Assembly (NCBI GenBank): GCA_050084515.1
Contig: CM114272.1
Location: 1,674,001 to 1,738,000 of the forward strand
Reading direction: 5' to 3'
Origin: Blasia pusilla
Taxonomy: Eukaryota; Marchantiophyta; Marchantiopsida; Blasiales
DNA length: 64,000 nt
Positions 23,366 through 36,089 of this stretch are shown in pieces. Below the pieces are notes generated by a model that was not told where the DNA came from, did not search any database, and saw only the letters and a program-made list of their open reading frames with translations. A program made the position numbers and the translations under genes. Within the stretch, counting starts at the first letter, position 1. Each line of letters begins with the position of its first letter.

Positions 23366-23721
23366 GTGCAATTTCTTATGTCTACAACCAACAAACAAAG
23401 GAGGATTGGTACATTGCAGATAGGAGTGTTTATGATCAAGTTATAATTGCATAGAAAGAATAATACTCCATAATTCAAGAGTATTGGAGTAGATGAATGG
23501 CTTGAAACTTCTATGAGATCCCTAGAATAGTTATGTGCAGCTAGATTACATTCCATAACACCTAATCTCCCTTCCTCCTTAAAAGTTAAAGTTGAAAGGC
23601 ACTTGATATTCAACATTGCACACGTTTTGTGTAGTAAATATAATTTTCATCATTAAGAAAAAAAAATTCTCACGTCATTGTCTCAAGCCTTAGTGACACA
23701 ATACTTACTCATGATACTTGT
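23366..23721. other. Gene-free spacer
   Basis: AT-rich spacer with no recognisable feature. An 84-codon antisense frame has no family resemblance. Confidence 0.4.
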
Positions 23722-26338
23722 GGAGGGTGAGTCATGGATGTAGCTCCAGGATCTGGATGGATTCCAAAGTTATAGTTACTCTCTGCAATTGTGAAGAGAG
23801 TCATATTTCCAGCTCCACAATTTGTTTCTGGTATAGATATTAACTATGACGTCCTCTACTGCATATATATCTGGCTAACATAGTCTAATATGTTAGAGTT
23901 CATTGTAGAGAGTGCATGGATTCCATGGTCATTCTCTCTAATTGTGGAGTGAGTCATATTTCTAGCTCAAGACAGCTTTTCACTCTGGAATTTCTTCCAG
24001 TTTCATACCTCTTCACTCTTTTGTTCCTGTTTCTAGTATGGATATAAATCCAATATGAATCCTGTTGTCCTCTACTAATAGAGTTGGATTAATAGAGTTG
24101 GGATTCACACGATTTGGATAGATTCCATTGTAGCTCTAGATAATTGTAGAGAGTCATATTTCCATGTCCACATACCTCTTCACTCACTTCAGCTTTCAAT
24201 ATAGAGATGAATCATGTCGTCCTCTACTGGCACATATACATCTCTGGCTACAAGATCTGGGACTGGGAATCACACGATCTGGATGGATTCCATAGTTAGT
24301 CCCTATAATTTTGGAGTGTGGGTCACATTTCCATCTCTACAGACCTCTTCACTCACGATATTTTCCTAGCTTCCAATACAGAGATGAATCCTGTCGTGTA
24401 CTGGCTCATGTATCTGTGGAAGGGAGTTGGGATTCACATATCTTTCCTCATTCCATAGTTAATAGTCACTCTCTATAATTGTGCAGAGTGAGCCATTTTT
24501 CCTGCTCTACATACGTGGTCACTCTCAAGAATTGGTCCAAGTTTCTATATACATATGAATCCTGAAGTCCTCTACTGGCTCATATATCTAGATGACAGAA
24601 TTGGGATTCACATGATCTGAAGGAATTCCATAGCTACTGGATATGATTTTGGAGAGGGGGCTATATTTCCAGCTTCACAGACAGCTTCACTCTCACAAAT
24701 CTGTTCCAGTTTCTAGTATAGATATGAATCCTGTAGTCCTTTACTTGCACACATATCTTGCTAATAGAGTTGGCATTCACACGATTTGGATAGATTCCAT
24801 TGTCAGTCTATATAATTGTGGAGAGTGAGACATATTTCCATCTCCACAGAAATCTTCACCCGGAAAGTTGTTCCAGATTTCTAGATTTGACTCTTGTCGT
24901 CTTCTAGTGGCACATATATCTAGCTACCAGAGTTGGGACTCACATGATCTGGATGGATTCCAAAGTCACTGTATATAATTTTGGAATGAGTCATATTTTC
25001 ATTTCCACACCTCTTCATTCTCACGGATTTGTTCCAGCTTCTAATCTAGAGATGAATCCTGTTCTCCACTACTGGCATGGATATCTAGCTAACAGAGTTG
25101 GGATTCAGACTTTCTGGGTGGATTCCAGAGTTACTCTATGTATTCCTAGAGTTTAAGTGACTTATATTTTGAGCTACAGAAACCTCTTCAGCCTTAAAAA
25201 TTCGTTATAGTTTCTAATTCAGAGTTGAATCCTGGAGGGTACTTCTTGTTGACAGAGTTGGTATTCACAAGATACCTATCTGGGCTCAGAAGTGAATGAA
25301 CAGCAAGAGAGTGAGTCAAACTGCGAGATCTACAAACCTATTCACACTCACGAATCTGTTCAAGTTTCTAATTCAGAGATGAATTTTTTCGTCCTCTACC
25401 GGCAACCATATCCAGCTACAAGAGCTGGTATTTGCACGACCATGCATCTCGATATGGACTCAATATTTCTACACGAGTTAGAGTGCTCCAGTGAGTTTTA
25501 TTTCCAACTCGACGAATCTCATTACTCATTGTTTCCAGTTTCTAGTAAGAGATGAATAGTATCGTCATATAGTGGCACAGCTATTGAGCCAGCAGACTGA
25601 GTCTTCACGCACTCTCGAGCCGGATTCAATAGGTGATCGATAGCTAGTAAGTGAGTCAAATCTCTAGCTCCAAGAATCTCTTCCCTCAAGATATTTTTCC
25701 CCTCTTCAACGAATTCCAGTTTCTAATTTAGAGATGAGTCTGGTCATCCTCTAGTGCGACATAACTTTTGCTAACAGAGCGGGTATAAAAATTCAAAGAT
25801 CTATATAATTAAGCACTCACAGCAGAATCTGCAGCTCGAGAGCTAATGGTTTTTTCCAGCTTCAACAACCTCTTCACTTCCCTCACTTTTTTCGAGTCTC
25901 TAATCCTGTCGTCCTCTCCCAGAAAATCCGTCTACCTAGCAGAGTTGGTATTGACATCTCCAGATGACCCATTAACTTGTTCCAGTTTGTACTTCACACG
26001 TGAATCTTGTTGTCACCTACTGGCATGTCTATCCAGCTAAGAGAGTTGGTATTCACGTGACGCCCATCTAGATTCAATAGTTAGTCCATCTCTAGAGAGA
26101 GAGAAAGCACTGTATTTTTCGAACTACACATACCTCTTCACTCACTAATTTCTCCAGTTCCTTATTCAGGGATGGATCCTATCGTCACCTACCCGCACAT
26201 CAATCTGGGTAACAGGGCTAGAATTCACACGATCTCCATCTCCACTCAATAATGTTTTCCAGTTTCTTGTTCAAACCTGGATCGTATTTTCCTCTCGATC
26301 TGGATTCAATAGTCAATCTACTGTTTGAGAGGGAGAGT
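23722..26338. repeat. Long degenerate satellite-like array, about 15 units of about 170 bp
   Basis: Words recur in fixed order: GAGATGAATCCTGTCGTCCT, CTACTGGCACATATATCT, CTAACAGAGTTGGGATTCAC, ACGATCTGGATGGATTCCA, a CACTCTCTATAATTGTGGAG-like word, CATATTTCCAGCTCCACA, CCTCTTCACTC, TTCCAGTTTCTA. The first landmark or its variants occurs near 24051, 24204, 24383, 24555, 24724, 24887, 25049, 25222, 25377, 25551, 25733, 25897, 26010 and 26170. Similarity decays toward the right end. No frame survives across units. Confidence 0.85.
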
Positions 26339-27960
26339 CCTCATTGTTTCTCTTCCCAGAACTGCAAGACCACGAGTTCAAATGGATAAAGCTATATCTA
26401 GCTTTTTTCTGGCAGGAGCTTGTGTGATCTTATTAACCAAAGAGGATCAACGTCAAAAGTGGTCGCAGTGTTGTTGGAATATGCCACCAACAATCCAAAA
26501 GCATTCCATGGACAAATTATAATTTTAAAGGACTCCATGAACAGGAAGAAGAATAGATATTGAATACCTCGAGATGGGTGAACTGATCGTTGGTAAGAAT
26601 TGCATTGCAGGAGACATATATCTTGTACCCATCAAAGAGTTGGAGCAAAAAGAAAATGGAAATTGCAAGAAAAAGTCTGATGGAATAGATGAAAGAAATC
26701 AGATTTTCAAGTACCTCCCCAAGGGAATATAATCATCCAATATCTCAGGAAGTTGAGTTTTTCAACCACTGTCGACAAAAACGCCCAACAGTTAGCACTG
26801 GAGAATCTTTAGAAAGGTCACACATCCTCAGATATGAAAATTCCACGGTCGATCAAAAAACCGAAAGAAACGCATGCACCAGTTCAGTTCGGTGTACTGT
26901 CACTGCTCCTATTTGAGAGCTTAGAGAAACATAAAACTGATTCTCTTTCTAGATATCAGATATTGCAGATGGATCAGTATATTACATTTTCTTTTCGATG
27001 AGACATTCTTCCCTGAAGATTAGAAAGGACACTTGCACGTGCTCCAAGGCACTAGTTAAATGCCTCCATCAAGCAAGTCCATGATTCATGGAAGCAGTAA
27101 ATCGAAAGAAGCCTTCCAGACATTGAACCCGAATGCATATATGTATTTAGATCTAGCATCAGCTTCATTAGGTTGGAAGACCTCAATTTCCCAAATAATA
27201 TTGTATGCCAAAGGCACGTAGTGATACAGCACAATCACCTCAAATATATACTCTAAAATAACTGGTAATTAGCTATAGAATACTGCTGAGATTTCTCGTA
27301 GCATCCACATGCATAAGGTTTGCTTTAAGTAATCTAAGATATTGAGGGAATTCTAAGGCATGCAGACAGTGCTCTCGAAATTTTCAATGGTAAAGTATTC
27401 ATACCAACTTGAAGGGATTTGTTTTCAGCAACCCAAATCATTGTTTCTTATAGGAAGGACTTATCTTATTCACTAAAATTTCTTCACAATCACATCATAA
27501 ACTCCATAGCTCAGCGACTTCAGCAAGGACCATCGAAAAGCATGAACACAAGAATCCTCGCCAAGTGCTTGCGAGACCCCTCTCTAATCTGGAAGGGGGC
27601 AGAGATGGGCGAGCTGTAATTCATCTACAGAAGTATTGGGATATTTTTTTCTTTGAGCTTTCAGCCCAAGAAATCTTTAACGACTTTGTCAGGAATTCCG
27701 TGTTAAGAGATTTGGTTTGGTTTTCTTTATCATTTCATCCCCCCACCTTATTAATATGTCCTAAAAGATCGTATAGGTGGGGGGATTGAAGCTCGATCTT
27801 TTCTGTACGGATATGGCAGAAAGGCCCATCAAGAACTGGGGATATGATTACGAAACTCCCGAGCTGACGGGAGCCTTACATGTGGTGATTTCAGCTGCTA
27901 CAAATCGATGACTACAAAGCTAGCCAGTCCTTGCAACGAACCCAATTCCAAGGAGAATTC
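26339..27960. other. Non-repetitive stretch, possible eroded coding pieces
   Basis: This 1.6-kb stretch is not tandem and separates two large arrays. Short frames here look less random than elsewhere, for example a STSKVVAVLLEYATNNPKA-like piece near 26450 and a short piece at 27795-27908 ending at a TGA. I cannot assign either to a family, and no splice-connected gene model emerged. It could be a decayed gene or transposon, or unique noncoding DNA. Confidence 0.25.
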
Positions 27961-30130
27961 TAAATCTGACCGATGTACGTCTTGTAGCTCTTCTAATGTC
28001 CAAGATCCCTATATCTTGGATTTCTGTCACCCACATGAAAAACAGAACGTAGGCCTTCTTATTCTTACTCTCCTCATGGCTAAGATCTCTTTATATTGGA
28101 TTTCTGTCAGCTGCATTAAGATGAGGATGTAGGACTAGGAACTCTCCTATGGTCAAGATCCCTCTATCTCCGATTTCTGTCATCCACATGAAAATCAGAA
28201 TGTTGGCCTTGTAGCTTTCCTCATGGCTAGGATCTCTTTATCTTGGATTTGTGTCAGATGCAATAAGATGAGCATGTCGGACTAGCAGCTCTCTGGATGG
28301 CCCAGATGCCTTTATCTCTGATTTCTGTGACCCACATGAGGATCAGAATGTACGCCTTGTAGCTGTCCTCATGGCTAGGATCTCTTTATCCTGGATTTAT
28401 GTCAGCTACAATAAGATGAGGATGTCCGACTAGCAGCTCTCCTGATGGCCCAGATCCCTTCATTTCTGATTTGTGTGACCCACATGAAGATCAGAATGTA
28501 CGCCTTGTAGCTTTCCTCATGGCTAAGATATCTTTATCTTGGACTTCTGTCAGCTGCAATAAGATGTGGATGTCGGACTAGCAGCTCTCCTGATGGCGCT
28601 GATCCCTTCACCTCTGATTTCTGTGACCAACATGAAGATCAGAATGCAGACCTTGTAGCTTTCCTCATGGCCAGGATCTCTGTATCTTGGATTTCTGTCA
28701 GCTGTAATCAGATGAGGACATAGGACTAGCAGCTCTCCTAATGACTATGAGCTCTCTCCATACCTCGGATTACATTAAGATCAGCATGTAGGACTAGCGG
28801 CTCTGCTGATGGCCAAGATCCCTTCATCTCTGATTTCTGTCACCCACATGAAGATCAGAATGTAGGACTTCTAGCTCTCGTCATGGCTAAGATCCCATGT
28901 TCTCGGATTTCTTTCAGCTGCGCTAAGGGAGCTCTCCTAGTTGCTAAGATCCTTATATCCCGGATTTCTATCACTTGCATTAAGATCAGTATGTAGACTA
29001 GCAGTTTCTCCTCATGGTTAAGATCCCTCCATCTCAGATTTCTATCACCCACATGGAGATTAGGATGCAAGCCTTCCTGTCTCTTCAAATTTCGGTCAGC
29101 TTCATGAGGATGAGGATGTTGGGCTTGTGGCTCTCCTCATGGCCAAGATCCCTTCATTTTTTATTTCTGTCACCCGCATGAAGATCAGGAGGTAAGCCCT
29201 GCAGCTCTCTTGATGGCTAAGATCCTACCTCCAATTTCTGTCAGCTTCATGACGATGAGGATTTAGGACTAGCAGCTCTCCTCATGGCCAAGATCTGATC
29301 AGGAGGTAAGCCTTGTAGCTCTCCTTATGGCTAAGATCCTACCTCCTCCAGTTTCTATCAGCTTCATGAGGATGAGAATGTTGGGCTTGAGGCTCTCCTC
29401 ATGACCAAGAACTCTTTATCTCTGAATCCTGTCACCCACATGAAGATCACGAGGTAAGTCTTGCAGCTCTCTTGATGACAAAGCTCTTACCTCCTCCTGT
29501 TTCTGTCAGCTTCGTGAGGATGAGAATGTAGGACTAGCAGCGCTCCTCATGGCCAAGATCCCTCCATCTCTGAATCCTGTCACCCACATGAAGATCACGA
29601 GGTCAGCCTTACAGCTCTCTTGATGGCTAAGATCCTACCTCCTCCAGTTTCTGTCAGCATCATGAGGACGATAATGTATGACTAGCAGCTCTCCTCATGG
29701 CCAAGATCCTTTCATCTCTAATTTCTGTCACCTACATGAAGATCAAGAGGTAAGCCTTGCAGCTCTCTTGATGGCTAAGATTCTACCTCTTCCAGTTTTT
29801 GTCATCTTCATGAGGATGAAGATGTTGGACTTGAGGCTCTCCTCATGGCCAAGATCCCTTCATCTCTGATTTCTGTCACCCACATGAAGATCACGAGGTA
29901 AGCCTTGCAGCGCTCTTGATGGCTAAGCTCCTACCTCCTCCAGTTTCTGTCAGCTTCATGAGGATGAGGATGTTTGGTTTGAGGCTCTACTCATGGCCAA
30001 GATTTCTATCTCATGAGGATGATGATGTTGTGCTAGGGCTCTCCTCATAGCCAAGATTTTTATCTCATGAGGATGTTGGGCTGGGGGCTCTCCTCATGGC
30101 CAAGATTTCTATCTGCCCTATTTCCTTTGT
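27961..30130. repeat. Long tandem array, about 78-bp half units and about 155-bp full units
   Basis: Two related half-units alternate. One has CTTGTAGCTCTCCTCATGGC and TTTCTGTCAGCT..ATGAGGATGA, and the other has GGCCAAGATCCCTTCATCTC and TCACCCACATGAAGATCA. Together they give a higher-order unit of about 155 bp, present roughly 14 times. From 29160 on, a variant with GAGGTAAGCCTTGCAG dominates, so at least two sub-families lie in blocks. Units degrade toward 30130. Confidence 0.88.
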
Positions 30131-30770
30131 GATTTATATGAAGCTAAGCCTTAGGCTTTACGGAATGGAAGTCCTCATGGTTGAGATTCCTATCTCTTCA
30201 CTTTGTTTCATTGAAGCTTGACAACTTCTACTTCTCTTATTCATGTTGAAACTTCAAATACAATAGGATTATAGGTTTTGGAGTTTGGAGGATACTTCTT
30301 TAGAGGACCTTTCCTTGGATACAAAATATTCCCAAATTTTCTGTTTTATTCTCTTCCCATTTTTTTTATTGCATTATGTAGGTTCATTTAATTCTTTTGT
30401 TGTTTCCTTCTGGTTGGATCCCACTATTGAGACTTATTGAATTCTGGTCCATTTCCCATTTGAAATTCATCTCACTATTTGGGTTCATTCCCCTCTTTTA
30501 AAGGGTGTTTTTTTTTCTTTCTAAGAGAGTACTATGTTAAATCTTTTACTAGTTCTCAAATGAAACTATTCCGTTTGGAATACCGCTAAGATCTCAAAGG
30601 GTGAGGCTTTACGGACTAAGAAGAGTAATGCGTTAATGAGAGAAGAAAGTATTAAACTTGAAGACTTTGCTAGCGTATAATGGGTCCTAAGAGTACGAAT
30701 AGATTAAACTTGTCTTGCTAACCATACTCTAATCCCGCGATAGTATCACTCTTATGCATAACGTTAATTA
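30131..30770. other. Gene-free AT-rich spacer
   Basis: T-rich DNA with no gene, RNA or clear repeat visible. Confidence 0.4.
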
Positions 30771-31035
30771 TTTCCTCCTATTGCCAACATATACTCCCAT
30801 GACCAGAATATGCTGATGGGAAATATTTCTTTCGGACCACCGGTCCATGCAGATACTTGTAGGTCCGACAGTTTACCGGCTCAGTCGCTTACTCGGGATT
30901 CCGGGTACCCAGAGGGGAAGTGAGCGGACCACCAGTCCATGCAGTACCTTGGATCTGGGTAAGAGAGCCGACCAGAGGGGTTATGCAACACTGGTGTTAA
31001 TATCCCTAAGTGCATGTACCTTACCTATGGTGGAT
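30771..31035. repeat. Isolated GC-rich segment with a 92-bp internal repeat
   Basis: CGGACCACC(G/A)GTCCATGCAG occurs at 30833 and 30925, and a (C/G)AGAGGGG word at 30911 and 30973, so two diverged copies are present. GC content is clearly higher than in the AT-rich DNA on both sides. No coding family is recognised. Confidence 0.6.
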
Positions 31036-31358
31036 GAAGAGTGTTTGTGAATTTAATTTAATTGAGTACCAAGAAGAATGAAAGAATGGACTAAGAGAAG
31101 GATTAAAGCCAAAGAAAAGAAGGATGGGGTTTAGGTTTGTGGCAAATTGAATGGGTTAATCATGCATCAAAGAAAGCTTCAATCAATATTCACTGATCTC
31201 TCATTGCCTTGAGAAATAGGAGGATACTGGATTGATAGGTGAGGAATGAAGTGGCACGAAAGGAGATGAAGATTCTTGTCAAGAAAGCAGATGAATCATC
31301 TGCAGTTTCTCCCTATTTTGAGCTGCTTTGCGTCCGAACCAATTCGTGTGAGGTGTTT

Positions 31359-32349
31359 GGCATTGGGCAGATTCTCAACATGCTCTTGCTTGCTTCATTG
31401 GCTCCAAGTCACTTTTCTGTGGGTGAGGCCAGCTCCTTCATAAGATCAAGGGATACTGGCATTGGGCAGATTCTCAACGTGCTCTTGCTTCCTTCATTAT
31501 CTCCAAGTCACTTTCCTGTGGGTGAGGCCAGCTCCTTCAGAAGATGAAGAAATCCTGGCATTGGGCTGATTCTCAACATGCTCTTGCATTCTCCATTGTC
31601 TCCAAGTCACCTTCGTGTGGGTGAGGCCAGACCCTTCATAAGATCAAGGGATACTGGCATTGGGCAGATTCTCAACGTGCTCTTGCTTGCTTCATTGTCT
31701 CCAAGTCACTTTCCTGTGGGTGAGGCCAGCTCCTTCAGAAGATGAAGAAATCCTGGCATTGGGCTGATTCTCAACATGCTCTTGCTTTCTCCATTTTCTC
31801 CAAGTCACCTTCGTGTGGGTGAGGCCAGCTTTTTCAGAAGATCAAGGGATGTGGCACCGGGCAGATTCTCAACATGCTCTTGCTTGCTTCATAGTCTCCA
31901 AGTCACTTTTCTGTGGGTGAGGCCAGCTCCTTCAGAAGATGAAGGGATGCTGGCATTGGGCAGATTCTCAACATGGTCTTGCTTGCTTCATTGTCTCCGA
32001 GTCAGTTTTCTGTGGGTGAGGCCAGCTCCTTCAGAAGATGAAGGGATCCTGGAATTGGGCTGATTCTCAACATGCTCTTGCTTTCTCCATTGTCTCCAAG
32101 TCACCTTCGTGTGGGTGAGGCCAGCTCTTTCAGAAGATGAAGGGATCCTGGCACTGGGCAGATTCTCAACATGCTCTTGCTTGCTTCATTGTCTCCAAGT
32201 CACTTTTGTGTGGATGAGGCCAGCTCTTTCAGAAAATCAAGGGACCCTAGCATTGGGCAGATTCTCAACCAACTCTTGATTTCTTCATTGTCTCCAAGAG
32301 AATTTCGTGTGGGTGAGGCCAGCTCTTTCAGAAGATCAAGGGATCCCGC
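31359..32349. repeat. About 99-bp tandem array, ten copies
   Basis: Each unit starts GGCATTGGGCAGATTCTCAA and contains TGTCTCCAAGTCAC and GGGTGAGGCCAGCTC followed by CTTTCAGAAGAT. Unit starts are spaced 96-101 bp. Units near multiples of three give local frames with a repeated GQILNMLLLASLSPSH peptide, broken by indels in some copies. Conservation is higher than in the neighbouring arrays, suggesting a younger array. Confidence 0.9.
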
Positions 32350-32444
32350 ACCATATCCTAATCATACATTACTCCGTGTACATGCATTAATTCGGCTGCT
32401 AAGCGCAATTAATTGGAGGTGAAATCGATCGGAATGCAGCTAGA
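32350..32444. other. Short spacer between arrays
   Basis: Unique sequence of about 95 bp with no feature. Confidence 0.3.
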
Positions 32445-33740
32445 TGGCTTCTTCAGTTTTTCCGCTTGGGCCTCGTGTTTTTGTGGTTGTGGTGGGGTAT
32501 TGAGAAGCCATTGAGGAATCGACTTCAGGACGAGCTAGGAAGTCTTCTGGTGGTGCTAGAGTCCAGCAGAGACGTCAATTCCATGGATCAATGCAAAACT
32601 TACTGGAATTAAGAAACTATATGGTTTTTCCAGCTTTTCCTTGCATTTCTTGTTTTTGTGATGGGGTATTGTGGAGACATTGAGGAGTGTACTCCAGGAC
32701 GAGCTAGGAACTCGTTGTAGTGGCGCTCGAGTCCAGCAGAGACTTCAATTCCATGGATCAATGCAACTGCAATAACGAGCAATATGCTTGAGCTTTTGCA
32801 TGCGTCTCTTGTTTCTATGATGGGGTAACGTGAAGCTTCTGAGAAGTTGACTCCAGGACGTGATAGGCAGCCATAGTGGTGGTGGTGGTGGTGGTCAAGT
32901 CCAGTAGAAACGTCAACTCCATGGATCAACGCAACTGCCAGAAGGAACTACATAGCTTTTTCAGCCTTTGCATGCATCTCGTGTTTTTGAGAAGGCGTGC
33001 TTAAATCTATGGAACTTGTATTTTTTGATGGTTAGTTTCAATCCATTCCATGGAGGAACTGATTCCAGGATGATTCCAGAGGAGACGTCCATTGTGTGGA
33101 CGTCTCCTCTGGAAATAAGGAGCTATATGGATTTATCAGCGTTTGCATGCATCTCGAGTTTATGTGATGGGGTGCTTTGGATCCATTAATTAATTTTGTG
33201 TTTATGTGATGGAGTACTTGGAACCCATGGAGAAAATTGTTTGGATCCATGGAGCAACTCATTTGCAATAAGGAGCTTGTTGAGTATTGGCATGCGGCTC
33301 GTGTTTTTTGATGGGGTACTTTGAATCCACTGAAATTGATATAAGATTATAAGATTTGGAAATCAAGTAAAAAACTTCTTGAGCTTTGGCATCCTGTTTG
33401 AATCCATTGAGAGGTTTATGATGGGGTACTTTGAGTCCATAGAGAAATATGTGATGGGGTCTTTTGAATCTATTGAGAACTTGAGATCAATTCCATGGAT
33501 CCACACAACTGCAATAAGGAACTTTAGCATCCCATCTCTTGATTTTATGATGGTGTACATGATAGGTTACTTTTGAATTCATTGAGATTCTTGATAGGGT
33601 ACGTTTGAATCCATGAGAGATTTATGATAGGCTACTTTGAATCCTTTGGGAGATCTATGATATGATAAGGTACTTTGAATCCATTGAGAGGTTCATGATG
33701 GTGTACTTAAAACCCCATTGGGAAATTTATGCCATGATAC
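32445..33740. repeat. Degenerate tandem array, units about 170 bp shortening to about 50 bp
   Basis: Units carry TTTTTCAGC(T)TTTGCATGC, TCTCGTGTTTTTGTGATGGG, a GACTCCAGGACGAGCTAGGA-like word and CAATTCCATGGATCAA(T)GCAA. Full units begin near 32450, 32625, 32790 and 32955. After 33180 only the GATGGGGTACTTTGAATCCA sub-unit is repeated, at shorter spacing. It includes a GGT/GTG triplet run near 32877-32896. Confidence 0.8.
33074..33114. repeat. 18-bp perfect inverted repeat with 5-nt loop
   Basis: Arms 33074-33091 and 33097-33114 are exact reverse complements (left arm TTCCAGAGGAGACGTCCA). The loop is TTGTG. The left arm matches the place in the array where other units read CCAGCAGAGAC, so the inverted copy appears to have been made from an array unit. 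Confidence 0.92.
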
Positions 33741-33999
33741 CCAAAGACGAGCTATATGGATTGTGCTATCTCTCCAATTAAGATCACAAGCTCCTTTGTG
33801 GAGGAGCTAGTGATCTCTAGAACTAAATGGTGGTGATCTCACTTTCTTAGGATGTAGCTCTCCTAAAGTAAGCAAATCAAATGAAGCAAGATCTCTCTCA
33901 TAAGATGAGATGAGACATAGTGCAGATTTGGTTGAGCTCACTAGAATAGAGAGACTTTCAAGGCATAGTTAAAATGGCTTAGAGGTGCTAATGCCACTT
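33741..33999. other. Short spacer
   Basis: No gene or clear repeat. Confidence 0.3.
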
Positions 34000-34500
34000 A
34001 AGAATGGATAAATGTTTTAGTTAGTGCATAGGTTTGTAGAATTTGGAGGACTTGTTTTGATTAGGCATGGGCAACTTCACATCTTCACCTTTTTATTATC
34101 ACTAAATGTTTTAAAGCTTAGTTTCTAGAATTTGGAGGACTTTTTTAGTTAGGCATCTATTGGGGCATCTTCACCTTTTGATTCTAGTAAATTTTTTTAG
34201 TGCATAGTTTCTAGAATTTGGAGGACTTGTTTTAGTTAGGCATCTATTGAGGGACTTAGAGATTCACCTTTTCAGCATCACTGAAAGTTTTGGCGCATGG
34301 GTTTCTAGAATTTAGAAGACTTGTATTAGTTAGGCCACTATTGGGAAGATTTCACATGTTCATCTTCTTATTAACACTAAGTGTTTTAGTGCAAAGTTTC
34401 TAGAATATGGAAGATTCATCTTCATTAGGATATCTATTGGGGTATCTCACACCTTCAACTACTTATTATCACCTAGTGTTTTAGTGCATAGTTTCTAGAA
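34000..34500. repeat. Degenerate tandem repeat, units about 75 bp
   Basis: Units share TTTAGTGCATAGTTTCTAGA, ATTTGGAGGACTTG and TTAG(T)TAGGCATCTATTGGG, followed by TTCACCTTTT. About six diverged copies. Confidence 0.7.
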
Positions 34501-35137
34501 AAAAAAATTAAATGGGATTCCACTTTTGCCTTGAGAAACTAAAAAAAAAAATTCCAATCAACCACCTAGACTACTGTGGAAATCTTTCCATGTATCAATG
34601 AGATCTTTTTATCTATAGTTGACGTGATTTTTTTCCTTAAAAATCTTTTTCCCTATCACTTTTAAGTCCCCCCTACTTACTTAAAAATAAAATTGTCTAC
34701 ATTAAAATTAATCTCCACCCACCATTCCTCTTAGAGATATAATTATCTTCCCTTTCGTAACCTCTTTACTTTAAAAGATTGATTGTAAATCTTTGGAAGT
34801 GATTAGAAAACACGTGTGGGCTAACTCTTTACTTTAAATGATTTACTTTAAATGATTGATTGTAAATATTTGGAAGTGATTAGAAAACACGTGTCGGCTA
34901 AGAAACACCCTAATCAATATCTCCTAAGAAAGCTCGCACAACCATTTTAATGGAAGATTTGTGTAGTTTTTTTCCATCACGTCAATAGTCAAAAAAGTAC
35001 TGTCAAAAAATCCATGACATAACTTCTTTAGCATTTTTTATTAACACCTATTTGTCATTATAAAAGTAATGAATGGACATGCGCAAAGGCTATGGGAGAT
35101 TTGAAATGATACGGTGTTAAGATTACGTCACTCATCA
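34501..35137. other. Gene-free AT-rich DNA
   Basis: A short tandem pair occurs near 34770-34905 (GATTGATTGTAAAT(C/A)TTTGG twice). No gene is visible. Confidence 0.4.
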
Positions 35138-35237
35138 TGAAAGTCACATACTTTAGTTCACTCATTGTAAAAGTATTGAATTGAAAGTGAAAGTCACATA
35201 CTTTAGTTCACTCATTGTAAAAGTATTGAATTGAAAG
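35138..35237. repeat. Perfect 50-bp tandem duplication
   Basis: Copy 35138-35187 is followed immediately by an identical copy 35188-35237. The lack of differences suggests a very recent event compared with the diverged arrays around it. Confidence 0.93.
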
Positions 35238-35910
35238 GCCCTAAACTCTTCATTTTTGGCGGATTTTAAGTTGTTTAAATTATTCCACATTCGTGTGTGG
35301 GTGGACTCTTAGTTCTTTAGGTTACATACGTGGGGTGATTTTAAGTTGTTTCAACGATTCCACTGAGTTGTTATCTCATTATCAAAGTATTGCTTTAAAG
35401 GCCGCAATCCTTATAGTTTTATGTGGAGGATTCTTAGTTTTCTACATACTTTCATATAAGGGACTATTTAAAGACTTACTTGTTTCAATCATTTCATTCC
35501 ATGAGTCGTATGGTTAAGAAAGTATTTGCTTGAAAGGGCCCAACCCTCTAGATTTATTTTTTAGGGGACCGTAAATTGCTTAAATCATTCCATTCATTAG
35601 TTATCTCAATATAAAAGTATTTCGTTGAAAGGACCCAACCCTCACATTCGTGCTGGATTCTTAGTTGTTGGGATTATTTCTAGCCTTAAAAGTGTTGAGT
35701 TCATTATAAAAGTATTTTGTTGAGAGGACCCAACCCTCACATTAGTGTGGGGGATTCTTAGTTGTTCGGATTATTTTTAGCCTTAAAAGAAATAATCCTT
35801 AAAAGTCTTGAGTTCATTCGCTATATCGGTATAAAAGTATTTCGTTGAAAGGACCCTACTCTCACATTCCGGTGGGGATTATTTCTAGTCCTAAAGTCTT
35901 GAGTTGAAAG
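35238..35910. repeat. Degenerate tandem repeat, units about 100 bp
   Basis: Units share AAAGTATTTCGTTGAAAGGA, CCCAACCCTCACATT, GGGGGATTCTTAGTTGTT and GATTATTTCTAGCCTTAAA. About six copies with indels. Confidence 0.75.
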
Positions 35911-36057
35911 GTCTAAAGGTGATAGAGCTAATGGGAATAAAGTTGTATTTGTTTAAGTATATTCCATTTTGGTTACCTTTTCTTTATTAAATCCTTTTTT
36001 TAAAACAATCTTGTGGCAAGAATAGTCTTTTGTTGATGGATTACTCTCGAAGGTAAG

Positions 36058-36089
36058 TAGTCCTCCATTTAGGCCTAAATGGAGGACTA
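36058..36089. repeat. Perfect 32-bp palindrome without loop
   Basis: Arms 36058-36073 and 36074-36089 are exact reverse complements, with the centre at AGGCCT. There is no spacer. Confidence 0.93.

Noticed and set aside
27961-30130. CRISPR-like array
   Set aside because: Units are contiguous and degenerate, without unique spacers, and the genome is a plant nucleus.
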